Below are positions 1 to 9,026 of a DNA stretch of 64,000 nt, piece after piece. Origin of the DNA: Paenibacillus tundrae (GTDB lineage: Bacteria > Bacillota > Bacilli > Paenibacillales > Paenibacillaceae); contig NZ_CP145605.1 in NCBI RefSeq assembly GCF_036884255.1, positions 2,356,001 through 2,420,000 on the forward strand, read 5' to 3'. The notes beneath the pieces are model-generated. The model saw only the letters and a program-made list of their open reading frames with translations, searched no databases and was not told the DNA's origin. Both the position numbers and the translations under genes were made by a program. Position 1 is the first letter of the stretch, and every line of letters begins with the position of its first letter.

Positions 1-248
1 GTGCCTATGGCTAGCTCCTGTTCGCCTGAAAGTCGGAATAACAAGGCGGCGTACGTGGATAAGAGAGCAGGGTAAGTCAATGCTGAGCCGAATTTTTGTG
101 TAAGTTCATGACTCAAGGCAGGCTGTAAAGGAATATGCGTTGATTCATAAACGAATGATTGCTGACGACGTCCGAAATCCAGCGGAATCTGAAGTACCGG
201 CAATTCAGTTTCCATAATATGAGCTGATGAAGAATGATTATCAATCAC
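1..248 (-). CDS. Nonribosomal peptide synthetase-like protein, N-terminal part only (gene runs off the left edge)
   Basis: Eighty-two codons are visible from a GTG at 248, preceded 10 bases upstream by AGGAGG (264-259 on the minus strand). The residues read as the second half of an NRPS condensation domain: LPVLQIPLDF near residue 16, then a segment ending LLFRLSGEQELAIG, which matches the family pattern LPxLxLPxDxPRP...LLxRYSGQxDxxVG. Known condensation domains carry the catalytic HHxxxDG motif roughly 150-200 residues before this point. Here there is no room for it, because the chemoreceptor gene stops at 301. The protein therefore starts mid-domain, as a truncated or atypical condensation domain. 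The rest of the protein, and whether adenylation and carrier domains follow, lies outside the window. The family call is fairly sure; function is unknown. Confidence 0.7.
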   Translation of the reverse strand, partial: MIDNHSSSAHIMETELPVLQIPLDFGRRQQSFVYESTHIPLQPALSHELTQKFGSALTYPALLSTYAALLFRLSGEQELAIG

Positions 249-300
249 TTCAGTTTTTCCTCCTTTGTCCAATTCAAAAAATTATAATATCCCTGTATTC

Positions 301-2067
301 TTAGCCTTTGCTTACATTAAAGTGAGAAATTAATTCTTGCAGTTCCTCAGACATGCTGCTCAGTCGGTTGGAAGAATCTACAAGCGTAATCAGTGAACCT
401 TTTTGCTCGTCAACCGAAGAAGAGATCCGTTCACTGCTATCAGCAGTCTTACTTACGCTGGATGAGAGATCATCAGCCGTTGCAGTCATCTCTTCAGTAC
501 CCGCAGATATCTCTTGCGTAGCGCTGGACACTTCTTGAATCTGGTTGGAAACTTTCTTAGCTGCTTCCAGGATTTCTTCGAACAATTGCCCTGTTTGATC
601 AGCAACATCAAGGCCTGTGTCAACCTCGGCTGTACCTTGTTCCATCGCACGAACGGCTTGTTTGATTTCGGTTTGAATTTCTTCAATTAACACAGAGATC
701 TGTCTAGTTGATTCTTCGGACTGCTCAGCAAGTTTACGAACTTCACCGGCTACAACGGCGAAACCACGACCTTCTTCACCGACACGCGCTGCCTCAATGG
801 ACGCATTCAGTGCGAGCAGGTTGGTCTGACTGGAAATACCAGAGATGATATTGAGGATATCTCCGATTTCTTGCGAACGACTTTCAAGTACATTAATAGC
901 TGATGCTGTATTTTTAACGGATTCGGTAATCAGAGTCATTTGTTCAGAGACCTGACGAACGACTGTGTTACCTTGCTGGGAACGACGCTCCATCTCATAG
1001 GCTTCATCAGCTACATTTGCTGAACTGCTAGCAATCGTTTGAATCACTGTAGCCATCTCTGCCATTGCACGTGCACTGTCAATCGTTGCTTGTTCTTGTG
1101 CACGAATATTAGATGCGATCTGAGATACATTGATGTTGATCGTATCGGCATGATCACTGTTTTTCTCCGAGACTTCGTAGAGTTCTTTGGCAGACTGGTT
1201 TACCTCGTGAGAAGTCATCTGTACTTTGACGATCGTGTCATTAATTTTGCGAACCATAGTATTGAACTTCTCGTTAACAAGTCCGAGATCGTCTTTACCT
1301 GTCGGAATGTTGACATTCAAATTACCCCGGCTAACGTCATCAATTCCTTTGATTAAGTGACGAATAGGGGATAGTGTGTTTTTGACAACGAGATATTGAA
1401 TGATTAGGAATAAAAGTAAAAAGGCTACCAAAATGATGATACCGTTTTTGAGCAGTGAGCTCAGTCCGGCAGGTACAGCAGATGCATCCGCATCAATCGC
1501 GAAATAGGAGAAGATTTTGCCGTTGCTATCCTTGATTGGATAAGCGATGGTAGTCCATGTTCCAAAGTCATCTTTATAAAATGTAGTAAAGGTTGGGCGA
1601 TCTGTATTTAACATTTCTTTCAATGCATTTGCTACAACAACCGGTTGCTCATACATATCGCCAATGTTTACGTTATCGCTTTGAAAAGCTTCTCTGAGAT
1701 TAGTTGGCATCGCGACTAGGGATGTATTACGCTGATTTTCCCCATCAAGTTCAACGCCGAAAATATAGGCTTGGGCAATATTAGGATAGTACTCTTGCAT
1801 TTCATCAAAGTAAGCTCGTAGTTTAGCTTGTACGGTTCCGTCATAGCTGCCTTCCGCAATGGCTGCCTCGACCTCTGATGGATTAATTCCCTCAGCCCAT
1901 TTCTGTGTAATGACTGCAACTTGCCCATGCAATTGATCCACAAGCACTGTCTTTTGGAAGTAATAGCTGCTGGCAATTAGTGCCACTCCAATAATGACGA
2001 TGTTGGTGAATGAAAGTAATAGATTTTTCGAGAAAAAAGACATACTTTTCCAACTAAATGATTTCAC
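301..2067 (-). CDS. Methyl-accepting chemotaxis protein
   Basis: A membrane chemoreceptor of 588 residues that would signal to CheA/CheW. The order is: short cytosolic N-terminus, membrane segment about 15-36, extracellular Cache-like sensor about 38-205, second membrane segment about 208-229, HAMP about 226-280, then a long coiled-coil signalling domain whose conserved hairpin tip reads [20 protein letters not shown]. There is no C-terminal CheB/CheR tether. The start is GTG at 2067, with AGGAG nine bases upstream. The ligand cannot be told from sequence. The NRPS-like gene follows 52 bases downstream on the same strand with its own ribosome binding site, so the two may be cotranscribed, but no functional link is evident. 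Confidence 0.95.
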   Translation of the reverse strand: MKSFSWKSMSFFSKNLLLSFTNIVIIGVALIASSYYFQKTVLVDQLHGQVAVITQKWAEGINPSEVEAAIAEGSYDGTVQAKLRAYFDEMQEYYPNIAQAYIFGVELDGENQRNTSLVAMPTNLREAFQSDNVNIGDMYEQPVVVANALKEMLNTDRPTFTTFYKDDFGTWTTIAYPIKDSNGKIFSYFAIDADASAVPAGLSSLLKNGIIILVAFLLLFLIIQYLVVKNTLSPIRHLIKGIDDVSRGNLNVNIPTGKDDLGLVNEKFNTMVRKINDTIVKVQMTSHEVNQSAKELYEVSEKNSDHADTININVSQIASNIRAQEQATIDSARAMAEMATVIQTIASSSANVADEAYEMERRSQQGNTVVRQVSEQMTLITESVKNTASAINVLESRSQEIGDILNIISGISSQTNLLALNASIEAARVGEEGRGFAVVAGEVRKLAEQSEESTRQISVLIEEIQTEIKQAVRAMEQGTAEVDTGLDVADQTGQLFEEILEAAKKVSNQIQEVSSATQEISAGTEEMTATADDLSSSVSKTADSSERISSSVDEQKGSLITLVDSSNRLSSMSEELQELISHFNVSKG

Positions 2068-2620
2068 AAAACTCCACTCCTGATCTTTGTTTGATTAACA
2101 ACCCTTTGTTTCTTGCATGATTTCAGCCAACTAGGCCATTGGTAGATCCCCTCCAAAGTTATGTATGCGACCATGGTCTTGGGTTTTTTGGTCATAAATG
2201 CGAATTTTTAGTACCCATGATCCATAGGTGTCTAATTATTAAAACACATCTACCTATAATATGTCGTATAAAATGTCGTTAAATTGAATAGTTTTGTTAA
2301 AACTTTTTTAATATTCTACATATTTATGGACATGGCAATAAATACATAGGTATAAAGAACTATAACCTTGGGATAATTCCCATTTTTTAGTTTCATTATG
2401 TATTCTATAACAATAAGAGATAAAAAACATCATGTAAGTATGAAAAAACATGCTAAATACTTATTTGGGAAGTCTACCTTGCATTTATCAGGTGGAATGG
2501 ATTGTGCACGATCCGTTTTTGGTTTGCTTACAAGGATGGATATACATCGGAAGCGGTTTTATCTATAATAAATACAGTATGCATTTCTCAAATTCATAAA
2601 CAGGCGGGGGTTTATTCTAG
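2068..2620. other. Divergent intergenic region, chemoreceptor/rpiA
   Basis: About 550 bases with no credible gene. It must hold the leftward promoter of the chemoreceptor and the rightward promoter of rpiA (listed separately). The stretch 2200-2420 is very AT-rich. In the minus-strand leader next to the chemoreceptor there is a CCAA...TTGG dyad around 2128-2143. I do not recognise a named riboswitch in it. Confidence 0.5.
2541..2569 (+). promoter_or_regulatory. Putative SigA-type promoter for rpiA
   Basis: TATACA (2541-2546) and a perfect TATAAT (2564-2569) separated by 17 bases. The start codon of rpiA lies about 45 bases beyond the expected transcription start. Inferred from consensus only. 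Confidence 0.5.
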
Positions 2621-3295
2621 ATGAATCTGAAACAAATTGCAGCAGAGCGGGCGGCAGAATACATTCAAGATGGAATGAAGGTGGGGCTAGGTACAGGCTC
2701 TACAGCTTACTATGCGATTTGCAAGTTAGGAGAGCGTGTGCGTGATGGCTTGCAAATTCAAGCTGTAGCCACGTCTGAGGCATCGGACAAGCTTGCTAGA
2801 GAATGGGGCATTCCAATCATTCCCTTCGATCAGATTGGACGACTGGATATTACCATTGATGGCGCCGACGAGGTTGATCCGGATTTTAATCTCATTAAAG
2901 GGGGCGGCGGTGCTCTCTTGCGTGAGAAGATTGTTGCAGCGAACAGCGATCAACTTATTATTGTAGCCGATGGTAGCAAAGCCGTAGACAAGCTAGGCCG
3001 ATTCCCATTGCCGGTAGAGGTTGTTCCTTTTGCTTCTGAATGGACGTTCAAGGCTTTAGAAAGTATGGGCTGTTCTCCAGAATGGCGCATGAATGGTGAC
3101 GAGCGTTATCTGACAGACAATGGAAATCTGATTGCTGACTGTCGGATGGAAGCGATTGAGCAGGCTCCCGAATTGAACATTCAGTTAAATATGCTTCCAG
3201 GAGTAGTGGATAATGGCTTATTCATTAACATGGCGAATATCGTCATTTTAGCGAAGGAAGATGGTAGTATTGATGAACTCCATCGTTCCAATTAA
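2621..3295 (+). CDS. rpiA: Ribose-5-phosphate isomerase A
   Basis: Interconverts ribose 5-phosphate and ribulose 5-phosphate in the non-oxidative pentose phosphate pathway (cytosol). The 224-residue length is normal for RpiA. Family motifs are visible in order: GLGTGSTAYYAI near the N-terminus (phosphate loop), TIDGADEVD (catalytic Asp region) and KGGGGALLREKIVA. The ATG start is preceded by a GGCGGGGG stretch that is a modest ribosome binding site. It is followed after 19 bases by an acetyltransferase gene and may be cotranscribed with it. Confidence 0.95.
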   Translation: MNLKQIAAERAAEYIQDGMKVGLGTGSTAYYAICKLGERVRDGLQIQAVATSEASDKLAREWGIPIIPFDQIGRLDITIDGADEVDPDFNLIKGGGGALLREKIVAANSDQLIIVADGSKAVDKLGRFPLPVEVVPFASEWTFKALESMGCSPEWRMNGDERYLTDNGNLIADCRMEAIEQAPELNIQLNMLPGVVDNGLFINMANIVILAKEDGSIDELHRSN

Positions 3296-3314
3296 GGAAT
3301 GAGGGGGAGTTCAA

Positions 3315-3896
3315 TTGAAGGAGAATCCGATCGTTGAAGGTGACCTTGTACTTCGGTGCATAGAAGAAGCAGATCTACCGGAGCTTTATCAACTTATATA
3401 TAGTGAAGAAGTTCCGGAATGGAAGCAATGGGATGCACCCTATTATCCGCTTGAGCATGAGAGCTATACTCAGTATAGTCAAGGTATAATGAAGTGGATC
3501 GAAGCATCAGAGTCCAGTTCTGATCCAATCTCCATGCGAATCGTTGAAGTAAATGGTCAAATTATTGGTACAATCTCATACTATTGGGAGCATCAACCAT
3601 CGTTATGGCTTGAGATGGGAATTGTTCTTTATCGTTCTACGACGTGGAGTAAGGGTGTTGGCACCCGTGCGCTTCAGCTCTGGTCAAGCCATTTGTTTAA
3701 CCATTTGCCGATTGCAAGAGTCGGGTTAACGACTTGGTCAGGTAATGAACGAATGATGCGAGCAGCGACCAAGGCAGGATTGCAGGTCGAAGGAAGAATG
3801 CGTAAATGCCGTATTGTGGAGGGGAAGCACTACGATTCTATTCGTATGGGAATGCTGCGTGAGGAATGGGAACAGCTGTCTTCTCCCCGTGTTTAG
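3315..3896 (+). CDS. GNAT-family N-acetyltransferase (RimJ/RimL-like)
   Basis: A 193-residue protein with the Acetyltransf_3 layout: an N-terminal VLRCIEEADLPELY segment, the central strand region around LEMGIVLY, and a later acetyl-CoA-binding part (STTWSKGVGTRALQLW) followed by RVGLTTWSGNERMMRAATKAG. This NxRMxRAAxKAG pattern is typical of RimJ/RimL relatives that acetylate protein N-termini or small amines. The substrate is unknown. Translation starts at TTG 3315, preceded by GGGGGAG at 3303-3309. It lies 19 bases after rpiA and 40 bases before a MarR gene. Confidence 0.85.
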   Translation: MKENPIVEGDLVLRCIEEADLPELYQLIYSEEVPEWKQWDAPYYPLEHESYTQYSQGIMKWIEASESSSDPISMRIVEVNGQIIGTISYYWEHQPSLWLEMGIVLYRSTTWSKGVGTRALQLWSSHLFNHLPIARVGLTTWSGNERMMRAATKAGLQVEGRMRKCRIVEGKHYDSIRMGMLREEWEQLSSPRV

Positions 3897-3936
3897 GACG
3901 AAATGAAATGTAAACAATTGATGGAGGATTATAGAA

Positions 3937-4398
3937 ATGCTGAACATAGAGGACAATCGGGAACTTTCTTTACAACTATTTGTAGTTCTCGTCCGAGCAT
4001 ACAATTCCGTTACATCCAAATCCAATCGTGACATTCAGAGTCATGGGCTTAATACAACCGAATTTGGCGTACTTGACCTGTTATATCACAAAGGCCCCCA
4101 GGCTCTGCAGAAAATTGGGGAGAAGGTTCTAATGTCTAGCGGTAATATCACATACGTTGTCGATAAATTGCAGAATAAAAATCTTCTGGTTCGCAGAGCT
4201 TCCAAAGAGGATCGGCGTGTAATTTATGCAGAACTTACAGAAGAGGGACAAGAACTTTTCACACAAATTTTTCCTCAGCATCACCAAGTTATTATTGATG
4301 CAGTAGACGGATTGGAGCCTTCAGAGAAAGCGGCTGCAATTCGACTGCTGAAGAAGCTGGGACTTGCTGCAGAAGGTAAAACCGACTTGCGTTCATAA
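3937..4398 (+). CDS. MarR-family transcriptional regulator
   Basis: A 153-residue winged-helix repressor of the MarR type, expected to act as a dimer. The helix-turn-helix spans about 56-80 (ALQKIGEKVLMSSGNITYVV), and the wing carries the conserved DRR at about 92-94. The start is ATG 3937 after GGAGG. The last codons and the stop lie inside the left arm and loop of the gene's own terminator. There is no obvious transporter or enzyme partner directly downstream; the acetyltransferase upstream could be a target. No cysteine sensor signature is evident, so the ligand is unknown. Confidence 0.9.
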   Translation: MLNIEDNRELSLQLFVVLVRAYNSVTSKSNRDIQSHGLNTTEFGVLDLLYHKGPQALQKIGEKVLMSSGNITYVVDKLQNKNLLVRRASKEDRRVIYAELTEEGQELFTQIFPQHHQVIIDAVDGLEPSEKAAAIRLLKKLGLAAEGKTDLRS

Positions 4399-4416
4399 AC
4401 GCAAGTCGGTTTTTTC
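4381..4416 (+). terminator. Rho-independent terminator overlapping the MarR stop codon
   Basis: ACCGACTTGCGTT (4381-4393) pairs perfectly with AACGCAAGTCGGT (4398-4410), followed by a T run. The gene's stop codon (4396-4398) sits in the loop and start of the right arm. Confidence 0.9.
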
Positions 4417-4701
4417 GTGAGCGATACATGAGGCACACACTAGCTAAATGACTTGCAGTATTCTTCATAATATAGGAAAATTGTCACCAAGTGACGATCT
4501 AACACTAATTATTATCTATTGAATTCATGTACAATAGAGAACGTTCCCAATCAAGCGCTGATCGATATCAAACCAATTATAGAGTCGTGTTCCCATTCAT
4601 ATATTTCCAGTACGGATAACCCGATGTTCAACACAATCTCTTAGGCGGTATTTTAGCATTTGGATTGAGATGAAATCGCTGCAAGAAGGGGGATAAGCAA
4701 T
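4399..4701 (+). promoter_or_regulatory. Upstream region of the cobalamin-sensor operon, with a palindrome
   Basis: About 300 bases without a gene. It contains the inverted repeat GTCAC-CAA-GTGAC at 4483-4495, a candidate operator, and a possible -10 TACAAT at 4530-4535 with a poor -35. The reading frame starts at 4702 after AAGGGGGAT. Confidence 0.4.
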
Positions 4702-5790
4702 ATGACACATCAAGAGGCTGGTGAGCAACTGTTACAGTCAGCGGGTGAACTAGCTGATAAAGTTACAGACAAGCAATATTTGCTACAGCCGGACCTGATG
4801 CAACGCTTTGGCGAAAATGGGCGTATGCGTACGAAACAAGATTCACAGTATAGCCTGAATTATCTAGCGGAGAGTGTGCTCGTTAAGAGCCCCAATCTAT
4901 TTACCCATTACATCTCGTGGTTAAAAACGTTGTTAGCTGGATACAATGTTTCCTCCGAAGATTTGGCTGTTAATTTGAGATTGATTAGAGAAACGCTGGA
5001 GGAAGAGTTCGATAACTCGTCCAAGGATCTTGTCCTTGACTATTTGGAGATGGGAGTACATCAGATTCATCAGCGGGAATCTGCACAAGGGTTTATTTAT
5101 GATTCTCTCCCGTACGGTAAGGCTGCGCAGGCGTATTTAAGTGCTTTGCTTGATGGCAAGCGCAGAGAAGCTTATCACATCGTTGAAACGGAGCTTGAGG
5201 GCGGAGCAAGCATACGTGATATATATCAATACATTTTTCAACCTGTTCAGTATGAGATCGGACGATTATGGCAAATAAGCCAGATCAGCGTGGCTCAAGA
5301 ACACTTCTGTACTGCTGCAACTCAAGCGTGTATATCCTTACTCTACCCACGCTGGCTAGTTGAAGCAGGTCACGGGAAGAAGTTAGTAGCAGCATGTGTA
5401 GGTAGTGAGCAACACGAGATTGGCTTACGCATGCTTACCGATGTTTTTGAAATGGAAGGCTGGGATACGTATTATCTCGGAGCAAACGTTCCGAATGGTA
5501 GTTTAGTAGAAGCGATTCAGCGGCACAAAGGTGACGTAGTTGCTATTTCAGTTACAATGACGTATCATCTCCATCTTGCTAAAGAGTTAATTCAGATGAT
5601 TCGTAGTAACCCTGCTACTGCACATGTGAAGATTATGGTCGGGGGATATCCTTTTAATATTGATCAAGATCTATGGAAAACGATTGGAGCCGACGGATAT
5701 GCTCAAGGAGCAGATGAAGCCGTTGCGGTGGCGGAGACTCTGCTAAAGAACGGGACGATTACGGATCACATAGAAATGATGACTGATTAG
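4702..5790 (+). CDS. Cobalamin-binding protein with CarH-type photoreceptor signature
   Basis: A soluble 362-residue protein. Residues 1-130 form a mainly helical N-terminal domain (SLNYLAESVLVKSP...YISWLKTLLAG) with no MerR DNA-binding domain. A four-helix cap of the B12-binding_2 type lies at about 135-215. A Rossmann-type B12-binding domain follows at about 226-350. The cap carries W190, nine residues, then E200-H201: exactly the Wx9EH motif that CarH/LitR photoreceptors use to hold and sense adenosylcobalamin. The B12 fold carries E236-x-H238-xx-G241, S283 exactly 41 residues later, and G314-G315, matching ExHxxG...S...GG. The kinase gene begins about 15 bases after its stop, so the two are almost surely one operon. 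Inferred role: light- (or cobalamin-) responsive input protein for that kinase. Without MerR it cannot act as CarH does on DNA. Confidence 0.85.
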   Translation: MTHQEAGEQLLQSAGELADKVTDKQYLLQPDLMQRFGENGRMRTKQDSQYSLNYLAESVLVKSPNLFTHYISWLKTLLAGYNVSSEDLAVNLRLIRETLEEEFDNSSKDLVLDYLEMGVHQIHQRESAQGFIYDSLPYGKAAQAYLSALLDGKRREAYHIVETELEGGASIRDIYQYIFQPVQYEIGRLWQISQISVAQEHFCTAATQACISLLYPRWLVEAGHGKKLVAACVGSEQHEIGLRMLTDVFEMEGWDTYYLGANVPNGSLVEAIQRHKGDVVAISVTMTYHLHLAKELIQMIRSNPATAHVKIMVGGYPFNIDQDLWKTIGADGYAQGADEAVAVAETLLKNGTITDHIEMMTD

Positions 5791-5805
5791 GAGAGGGGTG
5801 ATGTG

Positions 5806-7506
5806 ATGTCCCATGAGAATGAGACGAATGAAAAGCTACGGAGAACGATTGAGCAGCTATCGGATCAGATTATTCGTAGTAAGGAAGATGAGGAGCGTGT
5901 ACTTGGCGAATTCTCACAAATGAACAATGAATTGGTTACCTTGCAGCGCAAGCTTGCAAAGAATAACGTCAGCTTGGAAGCGGCACGCGAAGAGGCTGTT
6001 GCAGCAGGGGAATCTAAGAGTTCGTTTATTGCCGTAATTAGTCACGATTTTCGAACTCCGTTAAATGGAATACTTGGTATGGCTGAACTATTGCAATTAT
6101 CTCCTTTGTCCGAGGAACAGCGCAATTCGGTAGATGTCATTCAGGAAGCTGCCAAACTTCTGCTTAAGCTAATTCAGGATCTACTGGACATGTCCAAGTT
6201 AGAAGCAAAACAGTTGAAACTTGAAATTGGAGACGTCGACTTGCAATCTATTCTTAAATATATCATGCGTTTACTCGAGCCGAAGATTCAAAAAAATGGA
6301 AATGAGTTAATCATTGATTGTGATCCAAGGATTTCTTCCATTTTGCAAGGAGATTCGACGCGAATTACGCAGGTTCTCATTAATCTAATTCAGAATGCGA
6401 ACAAGTTCACACAACAGGGTTCAGTGTGTATTCGAGTGAAACTGATGAATGATAATGAGCTTGCTCAGCGGATTCGATTTGAGGTGGAGGATACGGGGAT
6501 CGGCATCGCCGAAGAAGATCTGCAAAAACTGTTTAGACCCTACGCTCAGACAGAACGAGGAAAGGCGAAAGAATACGAAGGCACAGGGCTGGGGCTGTCC
6601 ATCTGTAAGTCTCTAGTTTTGCTAATGGATGGCGATATCGGTGTGCATAGCATTGAAGGGAAAGGGTCTACCTTTTGGTTTGAGCTATTGCTGGAGAAAA
6701 CAGCTGCCAATCAAGCAGACATCTCTCCAGATACTGCTTCCTCCGATAGTCAATCCTTAGAAACTGTGCCTGAGACTTCGCTACCTATTCTCTTAGCAGA
6801 TGATAACGTCATTAACCGTCAAGTCGTGCTGATGCAACTCAAAAAACTGGGGATCACTGAGGTCGATTCTGTCACCAATGGTGAAGAAGCTGTGGCTGCC
6901 TATCTTAGCAAGAAATATAGTTTAATACTGATGGATAATATGATGCCAATCATGGATGGCCTTGAAGCAACGCGCAAAATCCGTGCGATGGAACAGGACG
7001 AAATGCGGCATGCAATTCCGATCATTGCAATGACAGGTAATGTGCTGGACGGTGAAAAGGACAAGTGTCTTGCTGCCGGAATGAACGACTTTATTGGTAA
7101 ACCATTCACCCTTGAAGCATTGGGCAATGTTATTCAGAAATGGCAGAACACATCGGAGCATCGTGAAATACTAAATATGAGTATTGTGAATGAGATCGCG
7201 GAATTAAATAGTGAAGGTGACGAGACACTGCTGGAGATGTTGCTAGACATGTATCGGTCGGAGACACCGGGCAAAATTGAGGTGCTGCGCAGACATATCG
7301 TTTCGGGTGATCATCTGGCTGCCGCAGAGGTGGCTCATGATCTGAAATCTGGAAGTCTCAGCTTAGGGATTGAGTACTGTTCCACCCTCTTTGCACGCAT
7401 TGAGCAATTAGCGAAGCAAGGTGAGACGATTAAGGCAGAACCGCTACTCGATCAATTAATGCCAGCATATAAAGAAGCGTGCTCTGCACTAGAAAAAGTC
7501 ATCTAA
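5806..7506 (+). CDS. Soluble hybrid histidine kinase (HisKA-HATPase-REC-HPt)
   Basis: A cytosolic phosphorelay protein of 566 residues with no membrane segment and no PAS, GAF or other sensor domain. The order is: coiled coil about 5-70, HisKA with [10 protein letters not shown] (phospho-His about residue 80), HATPase with N-box [20 protein letters not shown] and [12 protein letters not shown], receiver domain with ADDN and [13 protein letters not shown] (phospho-Asp), and a C-terminal HPt with [12 protein letters not shown]. The ATG at 5806 is chosen because GAGAGGGG ends seven bases before it; GTG 5803 is possible. The lack of a sensor and its position next to the cobalamin protein suggest that the B12 protein provides the signal by direct contact with the coiled coil. 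No response regulator gene with an output domain lies nearby, so the final target is unknown. Confidence 0.92.
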   Translation: MSHENETNEKLRRTIEQLSDQIIRSKEDEERVLGEFSQMNNELVTLQRKLAKNNVSLEAAREEAVAAGESKSSFIAVISHDFRTPLNGILGMAELLQLSPLSEEQRNSVDVIQEAAKLLLKLIQDLLDMSKLEAKQLKLEIGDVDLQSILKYIMRLLEPKIQKNGNELIIDCDPRISSILQGDSTRITQVLINLIQNANKFTQQGSVCIRVKLMNDNELAQRIRFEVEDTGIGIAEEDLQKLFRPYAQTERGKAKEYEGTGLGLSICKSLVLLMDGDIGVHSIEGKGSTFWFELLLEKTAANQADISPDTASSDSQSLETVPETSLPILLADDNVINRQVVLMQLKKLGITEVDSVTNGEEAVAAYLSKKYSLILMDNMMPIMDGLEATRKIRAMEQDEMRHAIPIIAMTGNVLDGEKDKCLAAGMNDFIGKPFTLEALGNVIQKWQNTSEHREILNMSIVNEIAELNSEGDETLLEMLLDMYRSETPGKIEVLRRHIVSGDHLAAAEVAHDLKSGSLSLGIEYCSTLFARIEQLAKQGETIKAEPLLDQLMPAYKEACSALEKVI

Positions 7507-7509
7507 AGG

Positions 7510-7552
7510 GTTTGTAGTCTTGGCGGAAGTCGGGACTGCAAACCTGTTTTTG
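7510..7552 (+). terminator. Rho-independent terminator of the cobalamin/kinase operon
   Basis: GTTTGTAGTC (7510-7519) pairs with GACTGCAAAC (7534-7543) with one G-T pair, followed by CTGTTTTTG. Confidence 0.8.
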
Positions 7553-7610
7553 CGCCTAGCTTCGTGTATAGGTACGATGTAGGTTGCTACGATGGAGAGA
7601 AGGAGAGGCC

Positions 7611-8585
7611 ATGTTGACTCTATATTTTGGAATAGCTATTTTAATTTTAATTCTACTCGTGCTCATTGCAACCTGGGTAGGGGGGCTATATTTTTTCAAA
7701 ACAGCAATTCGGCGCACGCCCAAATCGTTTCTGGTGGATAACCCGAATTTAATGCCTGAACCTGACAATGAATTGATTAGTAGTGCGGCTGATCTAAAGT
7801 GGTTGGATCAACAGCATGGAATACAGGTACGCATACACTCTCATGATGGACTCCAGTTACACGGAACCTGGCTTCCTTCAGCCACCGGATCATGCCAAAC
7901 GGTAATATTGGCTCATGGATATTCAGGAAGAGGGAGAGAGATGGCTGGCTTTGCACGTTTTTATGCTGAGCAGCGAGGGTATAACGTACTTATGCCTGAT
8001 GATCGAGCACATGGGGAAAGTGAAGGGAATATGATCGGTTTTGGCTGGTTGGATCGTATGGACTACATACAATGGATTGATTGGGTTATTACGAAGATTG
8101 GAACCAAAGCAGAGATCGTATTACATGGTATATCGATGGGTGGAGCCACTGTGCTCATGACGGGGGGAGAGAAGCTCCCAGCACAAGTGAAATCCATTAT
8201 ATCAGACTGTGCTTATACTTCGGTGCAAGAAGAGCTTACCTTTCAGCTTAAGCAACTCTACAAATTGCCGCCATTCCCCTTTATTCCCGTGACCAGTCTC
8301 ATATCCAAATGGAAGGCCGGTTATTCCTTCACTGAAGCGTCTGCGCTAAAACAGCTTGCCCAAGTAAAGGTGCCGGTGTTATTTATACACGGAGAAGCAG
8401 ATACGTTTGTGCCCACGGAGATGGTATACCGACTTCATGACGCATGTCCAACGGAGAAGCAGCTACTCACAATTCCGGGTGCAGGACACGGAACAGCCTT
8501 CCAGGTGGATCGTTCCAGCTATGTAGCTGCTCTTCATACGTTCTTAGATCAAACGATTGAACGCTCCGTTCCTGAAGGCAAGTAA
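7611..8585 (+). CDS. Membrane-anchored alpha/beta hydrolase
   Basis: A 324-residue serine hydrolase with an N-terminal membrane anchor (residues 4-27) and an alpha/beta-hydrolase fold resembling B. subtilis YqkD. Visible elements are: ILAHGYSGRGREM (oxyanion region), the nucleophile elbow GISMGGAT, the acid in HGEADTFVP and the catalytic His in GAGHGTAF. The start is ATG 7611, with AAGGAGAGG directly upstream; an in-frame TTG at 7584 lacks such a site. The substrate is unknown; esterase or lipase-like activity is the general expectation. It is followed 24 bases later by a zinc-ribbon membrane protein gene, probably cotranscribed. Confidence 0.88.
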   Translation: MLTLYFGIAILILILLVLIATWVGGLYFFKTAIRRTPKSFLVDNPNLMPEPDNELISSAADLKWLDQQHGIQVRIHSHDGLQLHGTWLPSATGSCQTVILAHGYSGRGREMAGFARFYAEQRGYNVLMPDDRAHGESEGNMIGFGWLDRMDYIQWIDWVITKIGTKAEIVLHGISMGGATVLMTGGEKLPAQVKSIISDCAYTSVQEELTFQLKQLYKLPPFPFIPVTSLISKWKAGYSFTEASALKQLAQVKVPVLFIHGEADTFVPTEMVYRLHDACPTEKQLLTIPGAGHGTAFQVDRSSYVAALHTFLDQTIERSVPEGK

Positions 8586-8609
8586 ACACATTGAAAGGAG
8601 GTGTGCGAT

Positions 8610-8957
8610 ATGTCGCGCATCAGTAGAGTTTGTTCCTATTGCGAGAAACCGATGGGAGCAGATGAATTCAAGTGTAAATCCTGCGGCAATCTGGTTGCCA
8701 CCAAAACAGCGCAGCCTGAGCGAACACATATGACGGAGGATTATAACCCCATACTGGATCGATTTGCTATCGTGCTACTCGTCGTCATAACGATTTTCTT
8801 TCCTCCAATCGCCATGACCATAGGTGGGGTTATGTTGTTTAATGATCATCCGTATAAGAGGGACACAGGTAAACTGCTTGTTACGAGTGCTATTGTTCTA
8901 ATGATCGTCTTTATATTTATTTTTATTGGAACTGGAACATTGACTATCAGCTTATAA
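8610..8957 (+). CDS. Small zinc-ribbon membrane protein, function unknown
   Basis: A 115-residue protein with an N-terminal zinc ribbon (CSYC, then CKSC 14 residues later, a CxxC...CxxC pair) and two hydrophobic segments, about 47-70 and 85-110, that should span the membrane. The start is ATG 8610, because AGGAGG (8596-8601) sits eight bases before it; a GTG at 8601 overlaps that site. This layout, a zinc ribbon joined to a membrane segment, is common in uncharacterised Bacillota proteins. I cannot assign a function. It lies just downstream of the membrane-anchored hydrolase and may be its partner. Confidence 0.75.
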   Translation: MSRISRVCSYCEKPMGADEFKCKSCGNLVATKTAQPERTHMTEDYNPILDRFAIVLLVVITIFFPPIAMTIGGVMLFNDHPYKRDTGKLLVTSAIVLMIVFIFIFIGTGTLTISL

Positions 8958-9026
8958 CTTGAACTTTGCATGGCTAACGACTACAATACGATAACGGATA
9001 CAAGCAAGATACAGGAGGAATGAACG

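Noticed and set aside
2095..2240. Cyclic-di-GMP riboswitch before the chemoreceptor
   Set aside because: The conserved GCAAACC and GACGCAAAGCC blocks of the class I aptamer are not present, and I could not fit class II.
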